Assembly (NCBI GenBank): GCA_020633675.1
Contig: JACKDE010000005.1
Location: 186,001 to 250,000 of the forward strand
Length of the DNA: 64,000 nt
DNA from: Deferribacteres bacterium
Lineage (GTDB): Bacteria; Zhuqueibacterota; Zhuqueibacteria; Zhuqueibacterales; Geothermadaptataceae
Direction of reading: 5' to 3'
Positions 42,453 through 51,317 of this stretch are shown here, one piece after another. Within the stretch, counting starts at the first letter, position 1. The number at the start of each line of letters is the position of its first letter. The notes under the pieces are model-generated. The model ran no database searches. It worked only from the letters and a program-made list of their open reading frames with translations, and was not told the DNA's origin. Made by a program: the position numbers and the translations under genes.

Positions 42453-44306
42453 ATGAATATAAAACGCACAAAAATCGACCGCACAACGCTCACCTTGCTC
42501 CTCAGCATCGCTCTCTCCTGCATCGCATCCACCGCATTAGCCCAGCAACGCACTGACCTCAATCGCATTTACAAAACCGCCACAGATTACGAGCGGCTCG
42601 GCAACTATGAGCAAGCCGCCGAGCATTTTCTGACGTTGTTCCGGGCCATGCCAGCGAGCGCTTCTTATTATGGCGGCTTGAAACGCAACTTGCAGCGTCT
42701 TGGGCGCTACGACGAACTGGTCATCGTGGTACGTCAGCGGCTTAAAGTCGTAGATGATATTGTCGGACATGCGGATTTGGGTGATGCGCTGTACCGCAGC
42801 AATCAACAGGATGAAGCGAGAAAAGAGTGGGATGCGTTGCTGGAACGCTACCGCAGCAGCAGCGGCGCCTATTCGCAAGTTGCGGGCGCAATGTTGCGAA
42901 ACAACTTGATCGAAGAGGCGATCGCCGTATACGAAAGAGGCCGTAGCGAATTGGGCAACAAGAATCTGTTTGCCATCGAAATGGCTAACGCTTACACCGC
43001 ACGCTTGCAATACGATCTGGCCGTGCAGGAATTTTTGCATTACCTCGATGCCAATCCCAAGCAATATCTTTACGTGCAGGAGCGCATTTTATCGCTTTTC
43101 AACGACGACTCCGGCGAAATCATTCTGGCTGAAGTGGAAAATGCCATCAGGAAAAACGGTTCCCCGACCTACGAATTATTGCAAATCAAAGCCAATTGTC
43201 TCAAAAAGTTGAACCGGTTTGAAGAAGCATTGTTGGTCCACGCCCAACTGGAAGGCAAGCGCCCTACCGACAGCAAACCTGCCCCGAACGGTCGCGAGCT
43301 GTTTAATTTTGCTGGCGAGATGCAGCGTGCAGATCAACTCAGTGTCGCGGTAGAAGCATATCGCGAGCTGTTGCAAAACTGGCCAAACTCGCCTTTCTAC
43401 CCGGCAGCGCAAATCGGGCTGGCGGAATCGCTGATGCAGGCCGGCAGCTATGCAGAAGCGGTTCAAAGTCTTGATGACATTGTTTCAGAGAACAAAAACA
43501 GCAACTACGTTTTGCGTGCCCAACTCATGAAAGGCGATATTTTTCTCAACCTTCTCAATCAGCCGGAGCAAGCGCTATCGGTTTTTATGGATGTGCACAA
43601 CACCTATAAAAATCCACAAGCGCAACGACAGTCAGCCTTGTCGCTTGGCGATGTCTACTTTCATCTCGGCAATACCGACAAAGCGCGCGAGTGGTATCTG
43701 AGCGCCTATCGTTTCCTGTCAGACAGGGAAGTCGATTTTCGTAACACGGTGCACTATAAGCTTGCAGAATTGGCCTTCTGTGAACGCCAATTCACAGATG
43801 CCATCGAGAAGCTCGAGAAAGTCGAACCGGTACAAAATGCCCGCTTGCTTGAGGACGATCTGGTCAATGATGCGCTCGAATTCATCTTCGTGATCGAGCA
43901 GAATCTGGCCGACAGCAGCACGGCACTGGCGCTCTATGCTGAATCGGCATGTATGCGCAAAAGGAACGATTTTGCCGCCACAGCAGATTCGCTTGAAGCT
44001 CTGGTGGCTCGTTATCCGCAATCGTTTCTCGCGCCCAAAGCCCTGATCGATCTCGGTGCGGTGTACGGCGCTCTTGCTCAGCCGCAAAAAAAAATCGATG
44101 CCTATCAGCGTGTAGCAAGCCAGTATGGCAGTTCCATCTATGCGGACGAGGGGACTTTCTTGCTGGCGCGCAGCTATGAGGAGAGCGGCCAAATCGACAA
44201 AGCGCTGGCGACCTATGAAAAAATTTTGCAGGATTTTCCCATGAGTATCTACCTTGAGCAGACGCGAAAACACCTGCGCGCCTTGCGCGACGACAGCGCA
44301 ATGTAA
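42453..44306 (+). CDS. Secreted tetratricopeptide-repeat protein
   Basis: ATG 42453 begins a 617-residue protein with a signal peptide ('LLLSIALSCIASTALAQQ'). The whole mature part is TPR-like helical repeats ('YERLGNYEQAAEHFLTLFRA', 'NNLIEEAIAVYERGRSELGN', 'YRELLQNWPNSPFYPAAQIG', 'YEKILQDFPMSIYLEQTRKH'). Spacing and the recurring P-x-S/A-x-Y-x-x-A-A motif match outer-membrane or periplasmic scaffolds of the BamD/YbgF-like kind. It precedes the next secreted-protein gene by 97 bp on the same strand. Partners are unknown. Confidence 0.88.
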   Translation: MNIKRTKIDRTTLTLLLSIALSCIASTALAQQRTDLNRIYKTATDYERLGNYEQAAEHFLTLFRAMPASASYYGGLKRNLQRLGRYDELVIVVRQRLKVVDDIVGHADLGDALYRSNQQDEARKEWDALLERYRSSSGAYSQVAGAMLRNNLIEEAIAVYERGRSELGNKNLFAIEMANAYTARLQYDLAVQEFLHYLDANPKQYLYVQERILSLFNDDSGEIILAEVENAIRKNGSPTYELLQIKANCLKKLNRFEEALLVHAQLEGKRPTDSKPAPNGRELFNFAGEMQRADQLSVAVEAYRELLQNWPNSPFYPAAQIGLAESLMQAGSYAEAVQSLDDIVSENKNSNYVLRAQLMKGDIFLNLLNQPEQALSVFMDVHNTYKNPQAQRQSALSLGDVYFHLGNTDKAREWYLSAYRFLSDREVDFRNTVHYKLAELAFCERQFTDAIEKLEKVEPVQNARLLEDDLVNDALEFIFVIEQNLADSSTALALYAESACMRKRNDFAATADSLEALVARYPQSFLAPKALIDLGAVYGALAQPQKKIDAYQRVASQYGSSIYADEGTFLLARSYEESGQIDKALATYEKILQDFPMSIYLEQTRKHLRALRDDSAM

Positions 44307-44403
44307 TAATTGGTCTGCAAAACAAATTGCCGAAGCAATATTGGAGACGATTGTTTTACATTCGACAAAATCACCTTGACACAGCACTCAATCCAGGATT
44401 TTC

Positions 44404-45678
44404 ATGCGCAGCAAAATTTTCAAAATAGTCGCCCTTGTTTTCATGGTTTTTAGCTCGATTGCGACAGCACATGCTCAAAAAATATTGATTTACATGGATT
44501 TGCAGCAAACCGACCACCTGAAAGCCTATGGCGTGGCGTTTTGGTCGCTCAATCGTGGTGTCAATGTCGAGTGGTTGCTGAACTATCGCAGCGGCTCTTT
44601 TTTGATCGATTTTTACCCTGAAGTGGAAAAAGAGTTGCGGGTGCGTGGAGTGGCTTTTTCGGTGATCGACGCCAGTGCCGCCTCGCAAATTTATGCTGAA
44701 ATCGAAGCGGGCAATATGGATGTGGTTCTGCTGGAGAAGGCGCCTAAAATTGCCGTGTACACGCCCGAGAACAAGCAGGTTTGGGACGATGCCGTCACCC
44801 TGGCGCTGAGCTATGCGGAAGTCGAGTACGAAACGCTCTGGGACGAGGACGTGCTGAGCGGCAAACTGGACGAGTACGACTGGTTGCATTTGCACCACGA
44901 AGACTTTACCGGGCAATATGGAAAATTTTATGCCAGCTACAACAACACCGCGTGGTACCAGGAAGAGGTTGCCAAAAACGAAGCACTGGCTCGCAAGCTC
45001 GGCTATGCAAGCGTCAGCGATATGAAAAAAGCTGTGGCGCGCAAGGTCAAAGAGTACGCGGTGCGCGGCGGATTTCTGTTCGCGATGTGCTCCGCCACCG
45101 ATTCCTTCGACATCGCGCTGGCAGCAGAAGGTGTCGACATCGCCGACACCATTTACGATGGCGATCCTGTCGATGCAAATGCCCAGCAAAAACTCGATTT
45201 TTCCAAATGCATTGCCTTTGAAAACTTCACCCTGATTCAAAACCCGCTTACCTACGAATATTCGGATATCGACAATCCGTCAAGCATTAGTCCGCCAACC
45301 CGCGACGAAAGCACCGACTACTTCTCATTGTTCGAATTCTCCGCCAAATGGGATCCGGTGCCCACCATGCTGACGCAAAACCATGTTGCCATCGTCAAAG
45401 GCTTCATGGGCCAAACCACCGGCTACCGTCGCCCGCTGATCAAAAAGAGCGTGACGATCATGGGCGAAGTGCAGGGCACGGACGAAGTGCGCTACATCCA
45501 CGGCAACATCGGCAAAGGCACCTTCACCTTTTACGCCGGCCATGATCCGGAAGACTACCGCCACTTTGTATACGATCCCCCAACGCAGCTTTCCCTACAC
45601 AAAAATTCGCCCGGCTATCGATTAATTTTGAACAATATCCTGTTTCCGGCAGCCCGCAAGAAAAAGCGCAAAACCTGA
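44404..45678 (+). CDS. Conserved secreted protein (often database-labelled asparagine synthetase B)
   Basis: The 424-residue protein has a signal peptide cleaved near 'IATAHAQK'. Distinct stretches are 'LIYMDLQQTDHLKAYGVAFW', 'VEWLLNYRSGSFLIDF', 'YDWLHLHHEDFTGQYGKFYA', 'GFLFAMCSATDSFDIALAAE' and 'GKGTFTFYAGHDPEDYRHFV'. I recall this family in Bacteroidetes-like genomes under the name asparagine synthetase B, but no Ntn-type Cys or AANH synthetase motif is present, so that name is unsupported. The fold around 'FAMCSATD' and 'GHDPEDY' recalls glutamine amidotransferase-like (ThuA-type) domains, an inference only. The TPR gene upstream may be co-transcribed. Confidence 0.75.
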   Translation: MRSKIFKIVALVFMVFSSIATAHAQKILIYMDLQQTDHLKAYGVAFWSLNRGVNVEWLLNYRSGSFLIDFYPEVEKELRVRGVAFSVIDASAASQIYAEIEAGNMDVVLLEKAPKIAVYTPENKQVWDDAVTLALSYAEVEYETLWDEDVLSGKLDEYDWLHLHHEDFTGQYGKFYASYNNTAWYQEEVAKNEALARKLGYASVSDMKKAVARKVKEYAVRGGFLFAMCSATDSFDIALAAEGVDIADTIYDGDPVDANAQQKLDFSKCIAFENFTLIQNPLTYEYSDIDNPSSISPPTRDESTDYFSLFEFSAKWDPVPTMLTQNHVAIVKGFMGQTTGYRRPLIKKSVTIMGEVQGTDEVRYIHGNIGKGTFTFYAGHDPEDYRHFVYDPPTQLSLHKNSPGYRLILNNILFPAARKKKRKT

Positions 45679-45804
45679 CAGGGAGCTGTCCGAAAGCATA
45701 AGATTCTGGAACCATGGCACAATGTGCGGCAGGGACATGGCGCGCCATGCCTTACATAAAGACACGCCGCTGCATCACACAAAATGCTTCTGTGAGGGAG
45801 AAGA

Positions 45805-46395
45805 TTGAAAACCATTTTGATTCTTTTTGCCCACCCGGCTCTGCAAAAATCGCGCATCAACAAAGTGTTGATCGAAGGGCTCACAAAAATCGAGGGCGTT
45901 ACGTTTCGCGACCTTTACCAAACCTACCCCGAACTCGATATCGATGTAGGTATCGAACAGCAGCTTTTAATCGACCATGACATCATCGTTTTTCACCATC
46001 CGTTCTTTTGGTACAGCACGCCGCCGATTTTGAAGGAATGGCAGGATTTGGTGCTGGAGCACGGCTGGGCTTACGGCAGCCAGGGTGTCGCTTTGCAGGA
46101 CAAGCTTTTCTTTAATGTAATGACCACAGGTGGCCGCCAGGAAGCTTACCGCTCCGGCGGGCACAACAACTTCAGCATCCGGCAATTGCTGGCGCCGATC
46201 GAGCAGACGATCAATCTCTGCAAGATGCACTTCATCGCGCCGTTTGTGATTCATGGCACGCACTCGATTCAGCCTGATCAGGTCAGCACTCACCGGCAGG
46301 CATATCACCAAATATTGCAGATGCTGAGGGACGAAAAAGTTGATTTGGACAGGCTGCGCAGTCTCGAATATCTCAATGATCTGCTGGCCGATTGA
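45805..46395 (+). CDS. NAD(P)H oxidoreductase, KefF/KefG-like flavodoxin-fold regulator
   Basis: The start is TTG 45805, after GAGGGAG. The 196-residue flavoprotein shows 'ILILFAHPALQKSRINKVLI' for the FMN phosphate, 'DIIVFHHPFFWYSTPPILKEWQDLV' and 'VMTTGGRQEAYRSGGHNNFS', all typical of the NQO1/MdaB/KefF family. KefF-type proteins bind the cytosolic face of KefC and activate it while reducing quinones or electrophiles. The KefB/KefC-like antiporter gene follows 71 bp downstream, which supports this role. Confidence 0.9.
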   Translation: MKTILILFAHPALQKSRINKVLIEGLTKIEGVTFRDLYQTYPELDIDVGIEQQLLIDHDIIVFHHPFFWYSTPPILKEWQDLVLEHGWAYGSQGVALQDKLFFNVMTTGGRQEAYRSGGHNNFSIRQLLAPIEQTINLCKMHFIAPFVIHGTHSIQPDQVSTHRQAYHQILQMLRDEKVDLDRLRSLEYLNDLLAD

Positions 46396-46466
46396 TCATG
46401 AACTGGCAAAAGCACGTTTCGAATCCACGATAAATCACCCCCACTACGCATAGCAAAGGACTCCTC

Positions 46467-48371
46467 ATGCACGAAGGCGGATTCTTTTATCAGGCATTTG
46501 TTTATTTAGCAGCGGCAGTCATTTCCGTGCCCATAGCCAAACGGCTCGGACTCGGCTCGGTGCTCGGCTACCTGCTGGCTGGTGTGCTGATCGGGCCATT
46601 CGTTCTGGGTTTTCTCGGCGAAGAGGGACAGGACGTGATGCACTTTGCCGAATTCGGCGTGGTGATGATGCTGTTCCTGATCGGGCTCGAATTGCAGCCC
46701 GCCATGATGTGGAAACTGCGCGGGCCGATCATCGGCATGGGCGGCCTGCAAGTCAGCCTAACCGCCGCCTTTGGCATGCTGATCGGCATCCTTGCCGGAT
46801 TGGCCTGGCAAACCGCCCTGGCGCTTGGCTTGATTTTAGCGCTATCGTCTACAGCGATGGTGCTGCAAACGCTGAATGAAAAAGGCCTGCTCAAAACCGA
46901 TGGTGGGCAAAATGCATTTTCGGTGCTGCTTTTTCAAGATATTGCGGTCATCCCGATTCTGGCAATTTTGCCTCTGCTTGCTGTCGGTGGGACGGGTGGT
47001 GAAGGTGCCGCTGAACTCGAACACGGGCATACCTGGGTGGACGGGCTGCCGATCTGGGGACGGACGCTGGTGGTATTTGGCGTGGTCTTTTTCATCATTT
47101 TGGCTGGAAAATATCTGATCAGTCCCGCTTTTCGCGCCATTGCCAAAACCCGTTTGCGTGAATTGTTCACGGCTGCGGCATTGCTTTTGGTGATCGCCAT
47201 TGCGTTGCTGATGACGCAGGTCGGCTTGAGCCCGGCTCTTGGTACCTTTCTCGCCGGTGTGGTTTTAGCGCAAAGCGAGTACCGGCACGAGCTTGAAACC
47301 GTCATCGATCCTTTCAAAGGTATTCTACTCGGTCTTTTTTTCATCGCTGTCGGCGCCTCGATTGATTTCAATTTGATCGCTTCGCGGCCATTGCTGATCG
47401 GCGAGCTGGTTTTGGCGCTGATCGTGCTGAAATTTGTGGTATTGTTTGTCATCGGCAAGCTTTTCCGGATGGGCACCGACAACAATCTGCTGTTTGCCTT
47501 TTCATTGGCGCAGGGCGGCGAATTTGCCTTCGTGCTGTTCTCTTTTGCGATACAAAACGCAGTTTTTGGCCAGGAAGTCGCGAATCCGCTCATCGCTGCT
47601 GTTGCGCTCAGTATGGCGCTCACGCCACTGGTCATGCTCATCAACGAAAAGCTGATCCAGCCGCGCTTTGGCACCAAACAGCAGCAGCAAAAAGAGCCGG
47701 ATGCCATTGACGAAAAAAACAACGTGATTATCGCAGGATTCGGGCGTGTGGGCAGCACCATCGGGCGTTTTTTACAAGCCAATGGCGTGCAGGCAACGTA
47801 CCTCGACATCGACGCCGATAATGTAAATTTGCTGCGAAAAATGGGGCTGAAGGTCTTTTATGGCGACGCTTCACGGCAGGATTTGCTGCACGCGGCCGGC
47901 GCTGAAGAGACGCACCTGCTCATCATCGCGGTTGACAACCCGGAGAAAACGGCAGAAATCATTCATACCGCGCAAAAGCACTTTCCGCACCTGCAAATCA
48001 TCGCACGCTCCAATAGCTGGAATGATTCCTATGATTTGCTCGATCTGGGCATCAAACATGTCTACCGCGAAACCCTCGATTCATCGCTGCGGATGGCGGC
48101 CGATGCGCTCTGTCTGCTCGGACAGCGTCGCTATGCGGTCTATCGCGGCATCAAAACGTTCCGCAAACATGATGAGCGCTATTTGCGTGAGCTGGCGGAA
48201 ATGCGCCATGATCAAAAAGAGCTGATTCGCGGCGCCAAACAGCGTATCGCCGATTTGGAAAAACTGCTCTCTACGGAAATGGAGGATGTCGGCAAGAGCA
48301 AAGACCTCGGCTGGGACGCCACCACACTCATCGAAGAATTTGGTCAGCCTAAGTCTGCCATAAATGCCTGA
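46467..48371 (+). CDS. Glutathione-regulated-type potassium/proton antiporter (KefB/KefC, CPA2 family)
   Basis: The 634-residue protein has a 12-13 helix CPA2 exchanger domain (1-390) with 'GLELQPAMMWKLRGPI', 'LGLILALSSTAMVLQTLNEKG' and 'NAFSVLLFQDIAVIPILAILPLL' including the transport Gln/Asp pair. A TrkA-N (KTN) domain follows: 'NNVIIAGFGRVGSTIGRFLQ' (about 418), 'TYLDIDADNVNLLRKMGLKVFYGDA'. The C-terminal tail is coiled-coil. KefC exports K+ in exchange for H+ to acidify the cytosol during electrophile attack. Gating may rely on another thiol, since the window also holds a bacillithiol-type deacetylase; that link is inferred. Confidence 0.93.
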   Translation: MHEGGFFYQAFVYLAAAVISVPIAKRLGLGSVLGYLLAGVLIGPFVLGFLGEEGQDVMHFAEFGVVMMLFLIGLELQPAMMWKLRGPIIGMGGLQVSLTAAFGMLIGILAGLAWQTALALGLILALSSTAMVLQTLNEKGLLKTDGGQNAFSVLLFQDIAVIPILAILPLLAVGGTGGEGAAELEHGHTWVDGLPIWGRTLVVFGVVFFIILAGKYLISPAFRAIAKTRLRELFTAAALLLVIAIALLMTQVGLSPALGTFLAGVVLAQSEYRHELETVIDPFKGILLGLFFIAVGASIDFNLIASRPLLIGELVLALIVLKFVVLFVIGKLFRMGTDNNLLFAFSLAQGGEFAFVLFSFAIQNAVFGQEVANPLIAAVALSMALTPLVMLINEKLIQPRFGTKQQQQKEPDAIDEKNNVIIAGFGRVGSTIGRFLQANGVQATYLDIDADNVNLLRKMGLKVFYGDASRQDLLHAAGAEETHLLIIAVDNPEKTAEIIHTAQKHFPHLQIIARSNSWNDSYDLLDLGIKHVYRETLDSSLRMAADALCLLGQRRYAVYRGIKTFRKHDERYLRELAEMRHDQKELIRGAKQRIADLEKLLSTEMEDVGKSKDLGWDATTLIEEFGQPKSAINA

Positions 48372-48380
48372 GAGCTCCCG

Positions 48381-49844
48381 CTATTTCAGCAGCACAATTT
48401 TTTGGGTTTGACGGAATCCTGCTGCATAAAATTTTACAAAATAGACACCGGCGCTCACGGCTTGCCCGGTTGCATCCCTTGCATCCCACAAAACTCGATG
48501 GGCGCCCTTGTTTTTTTGCGCGGAAAGCAGCGTTTTGATCCGCTTGCCGAGCGCATCGAATACCGTGATGTCCACGAACGCCGATTGCGCCAAATCAAAG
48601 CGAATCGCTGTCTCGGGATTAAATGGATTCGGAAATGCCGGGTGCAGCGCAAAGGCTGCCGGAGCGAGCACACTTTCTTCCCCCTCAATGCCTGTGGTTG
48701 AGGGATCTTCAAAACGATAGATCCGGCCGGTATCGTGTGTGACCAGATACAGCTCGCCAGCTTCATCTTCGCCGAAGCTCGACAAAAAACCGGGACTGGC
48801 GCCGATTTGGGTATTGCTATTAACCTGGCCATTTTGGTATTGCAGCGCCCACACCCGCCGCGATACATAATCCCCGTAAATGTACAAGCCTGTGAGTTGC
48901 GGTGCTTTGCTGCCGCGATAGACATATCCACCTGTCACGGAGCGTCCCTGGCTGTGATCGTACTCGAAAACAGGCAGCACGAGGCCGGTCATATCGCAGT
49001 TAGTGCTGCGAAAGCAGTGAAATCCTTCCATCACGTTCCAGCCATAATTCTGGCCTTTTTCGATAATATCGATTTCTTCCCAATCGTTTTGACCGACATC
49101 CGCCGCCCACAGCTCGCCGGTGGCGCGGTCGAAACTGAATCGCCAGGGATTGCGCAAGCCCCACGCCCAAACTTCCTCAAGCAAACCATTATTATTGCCG
49201 ACGAATGGATTATCAGCAGGAATTGCATAAGCCAAAGTACCTGTAGTCGAATCGACATCGATGCGCACGATGCTGCCGAGGAGCGAGCTGCGATTCTGGC
49301 CATTCCGATACTGGTCGTTGGCGCCGCCACCATCACCGAATGTGATATAGAGCATGCCGTCCGGGCCAAACGCCATGTGACCGGCATTGTGGTTGCCGGC
49401 TGGTTGGGCGACTGTCATCAAAACGCGCTCACTGGCCGGATTGGCCGTTTTTCCATCGCTGGATACGGAAAACTCTGAAACCCGAGAAGAAAAATCCGGA
49501 AGGCCGGAACCCGCTGTATAGTAGACATAGAGCTTGCCACTGCTGGCGTACTCCGGGTGAAAGGCCAGCCCCAAGAGACCAGCTTCAGCATACTGGCTAT
49601 TGAGGTTGCCCCGCAGATCGAGAAACGTTGTGCGTGAGCCTACATCAGCGCGATTTTCGAATGCATGAATGACACCGCGCTGCTCGACCACAAAGAGGCG
49701 ATTGCTGGCATCTCCGGCATGCGTGAGCAGAATCGGCGCAGAAAAGGCGGGCAGATTCTCAAAGACGCGCTTGATTTCGAGTTGGGCCGATAGCGTGATC
49801 GGCCAAAGAAACACAATCATGACTGCCAAAATTCGACCAAACAT
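48381..49844 (-). CDS. Secreted PQQ-type sugar dehydrogenase with T9SS sorting domain
   Basis: The 487-residue protein has a signal peptide ('VMIVFLWPITLSAQ'). The glucose/sorbosone dehydrogenase propeller shows 'GDASNRLFVVEQRGVIHAF', 'GLLGLAFHPEYASSGKLYVYY', 'AGNHNAGHMAFGPDGMLYIT', 'GDGGGANDQYRNGQN' and 'GDYVSRRVWALQY'. From about residue 400 a T9SS type A tail follows: 'LHPAFPNPFNPETAIRFDLA', 'VDITVFDALGKRIKTLL', 'AGVYFVKFYAAGFRQTQKIV'. It should be exported to the cell surface and oxidise sugars or bind PQQ/Ca. The proline- and Gly-rich loops fit the family; the substrate is unknown. It ends 9 bp from the KefC stop (convergent). Confidence 0.92.
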   Translation of the reverse strand: MFGRILAVMIVFLWPITLSAQLEIKRVFENLPAFSAPILLTHAGDASNRLFVVEQRGVIHAFENRADVGSRTTFLDLRGNLNSQYAEAGLLGLAFHPEYASSGKLYVYYTAGSGLPDFSSRVSEFSVSSDGKTANPASERVLMTVAQPAGNHNAGHMAFGPDGMLYITFGDGGGANDQYRNGQNRSSLLGSIVRIDVDSTTGTLAYAIPADNPFVGNNNGLLEEVWAWGLRNPWRFSFDRATGELWAADVGQNDWEEIDIIEKGQNYGWNVMEGFHCFRSTNCDMTGLVLPVFEYDHSQGRSVTGGYVYRGSKAPQLTGLYIYGDYVSRRVWALQYQNGQVNSNTQIGASPGFLSSFGEDEAGELYLVTHDTGRIYRFEDPSTTGIEGEESVLAPAAFALHPAFPNPFNPETAIRFDLAQSAFVDITVFDALGKRIKTLLSAQKNKGAHRVLWDARDATGQAVSAGVYFVKFYAAGFRQTQKIVLLK

Positions 49845-49878
49845 GACACCCTCCAGTTTATCAGTTTAAAAGTGCCGT

Positions 49879-50973
49879 TTACTTCTTCTCGCATTTTAAA
49901 CCACTTTCGCGCAGCACAGCCAATGCTTGCATTCGCTTCTCTTCGCTCTCAAACGACAGGCGCAAGGTACCGCCCTCATTCTCCCGTACTTTCAGCACTT
50001 GAATGTCTTTAATGTTGATTCCCGCCTCGGCCAGCGGCGAAGCAATGCGCGCGATAATGCCCGGCTTGTCTTCCACGACCACAGTCACATCGAAGTGGTT
50101 GGTCAAGAAGCCGCGTGTGTCACGGGGAATCGAAAGGCGGGTGCGGGCAGCTTCTTCAAAGGCATGCTCCAGATTGCCTTCGTTTAGTTGTTGTCGCAAG
50201 TCGGTCAGCACATCGATCAAGCCATCCAGCTCAATGCTGATTTTCTCGCGATTGCCGTCACAAATATCACGCCAAATGGTGAATGGGCTGGAGGCGATGC
50301 GGGTCATGTCACGAAAGCCACCGGCCGCCATTTTGAGATAAAGCGGATTGTGCTCATTTTTTAGCGCTAGGTAGCGCATCAGGGCCACGGCCAGCATTTG
50401 CGGTAAGTGGCTGACTGCCGCTGCGATGCGGTCATGCTCATCCGGCTGCACCAGCACGCCATGTGCGCCAATCGCGTGCACCAGGTCGGCAAGTTTGCGC
50501 ACGCTTTGCTCCGGTACGCCAGCCGCCGGACACAACACATAAATGGCATTTTGAAACAGAAACGGATCGGCATGCGCAAAGCCGGAAAACTCGCTGCCCG
50601 CCATCGGGTGGCCACCGATAAACCAGCCATTTTTGCCGCTAAAAAGGGTCTGTGCCTGAGAGACAATTTGCGCTTTCAGGCTGCAAACATCGGTCACCAC
50701 GGCATTCTCGCTGCTGTGGCGCGCGATTTCCGGCAGCAGGTCGAGGGCAGCCTGAATCGGCGTGGCCAGTACGATCAAGTCGGCAGATCGGCAGCCTTCG
50801 GCAAGCATCGAAGCTGGCAGCGCGCGATCTACCAAGTCGGTTTTCTCCACTTCTTGAATCAGCTCATCTTGATCGATGCCAGTGATGTGTGTATTGGGCA
50901 TGACATGTTTGACTGCCCGGCAAAATGAACTGCCGATAATCCCCAAGCCGATGACCGTGATGTTTGTGAACAT
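49879..50973 (-). CDS. tyrA: Prephenate dehydrogenase with C-terminal ACT domain
   Basis: The 364-residue enzyme makes 4-hydroxyphenylpyruvate for tyrosine. The NAD-binding turn is 'VIGLGIIGSSFCRAVKH', the substrate pocket 'FIGGHPMAGSEFSGFAHADP' holds the catalytic His, and 'AAAVSHLPQMLAVALMRYLA' is the helical dimerisation part. An ACT domain ('VTVVVEDKPGIIARIASPLA', 'INIKDIQVLKVRENEGGTLRL') begins near 283 and should give tyrosine feedback. AGAAGG precedes the ATG. The gene is upstream of the sugar dehydrogenase on the same strand with a 34-bp gap; the two functions are unrelated. Confidence 0.95.
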   Translation of the reverse strand: MFTNITVIGLGIIGSSFCRAVKHVMPNTHITGIDQDELIQEVEKTDLVDRALPASMLAEGCRSADLIVLATPIQAALDLLPEIARHSSENAVVTDVCSLKAQIVSQAQTLFSGKNGWFIGGHPMAGSEFSGFAHADPFLFQNAIYVLCPAAGVPEQSVRKLADLVHAIGAHGVLVQPDEHDRIAAAVSHLPQMLAVALMRYLALKNEHNPLYLKMAAGGFRDMTRIASSPFTIWRDICDGNREKISIELDGLIDVLTDLRQQLNEGNLEHAFEEAARTRLSIPRDTRGFLTNHFDVTVVVEDKPGIIARIASPLAEAGINIKDIQVLKVRENEGGTLRLSFESEEKRMQALAVLRESGLKCEKK

Positions 50974-51134
50974 GGATATACCTTCTGATGAGATTTATTT
51001 TCAATGTAACCGCTGTCGACCGTCCTCTGGTACCAATCACAGCACGATTGTTTTCCTGCCTGAGGATTTTTTGCTTGCGTCCACTTTCGATGCAAGCCTA
51101 TTTTCTCACTACCTGCCAAGTTTCAGAAACGAGA

Positions 51135-51252
51135 TTTTTAGCCACAGATTGACACCGATATACACGGATTGCAGAATGTTTTTTTGAACAAACTCTTCAA
51201 ACTTTTAAAAAATTCAGTGGAAATCTGTGTTTATCCGTGGCGAAAGAAAAAA
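51135..51252. repeat. Dispersed inverted repeat of the AGCCACGGAT family, copy 2
   Basis: A 118-bp element between divergent genes. The left end TTTTTAGCCACAGATTGACAC pairs imperfectly with the right end read on the other strand, CGCCACGGATAAACACAG. The centre is AT-rich. It occupies about a third of the 344-bp gap between tyrA and the decarboxylase gene; nothing else is recognisable in that gap. Confidence 0.72.
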
Positions 51253-51317
51253 TGTCAGGTGCGAATTTCAACGATAATAGCATTTAAGCTTCCAAAGCCT
51301 TTAAAAGCGAGTCAATT

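Noticed and set aside
44371..45240. 289-codon open frame opposite the secreted conserved protein
   Set aside because: Antisense; the plus-strand signal peptide and conserved stretches support the other strand.
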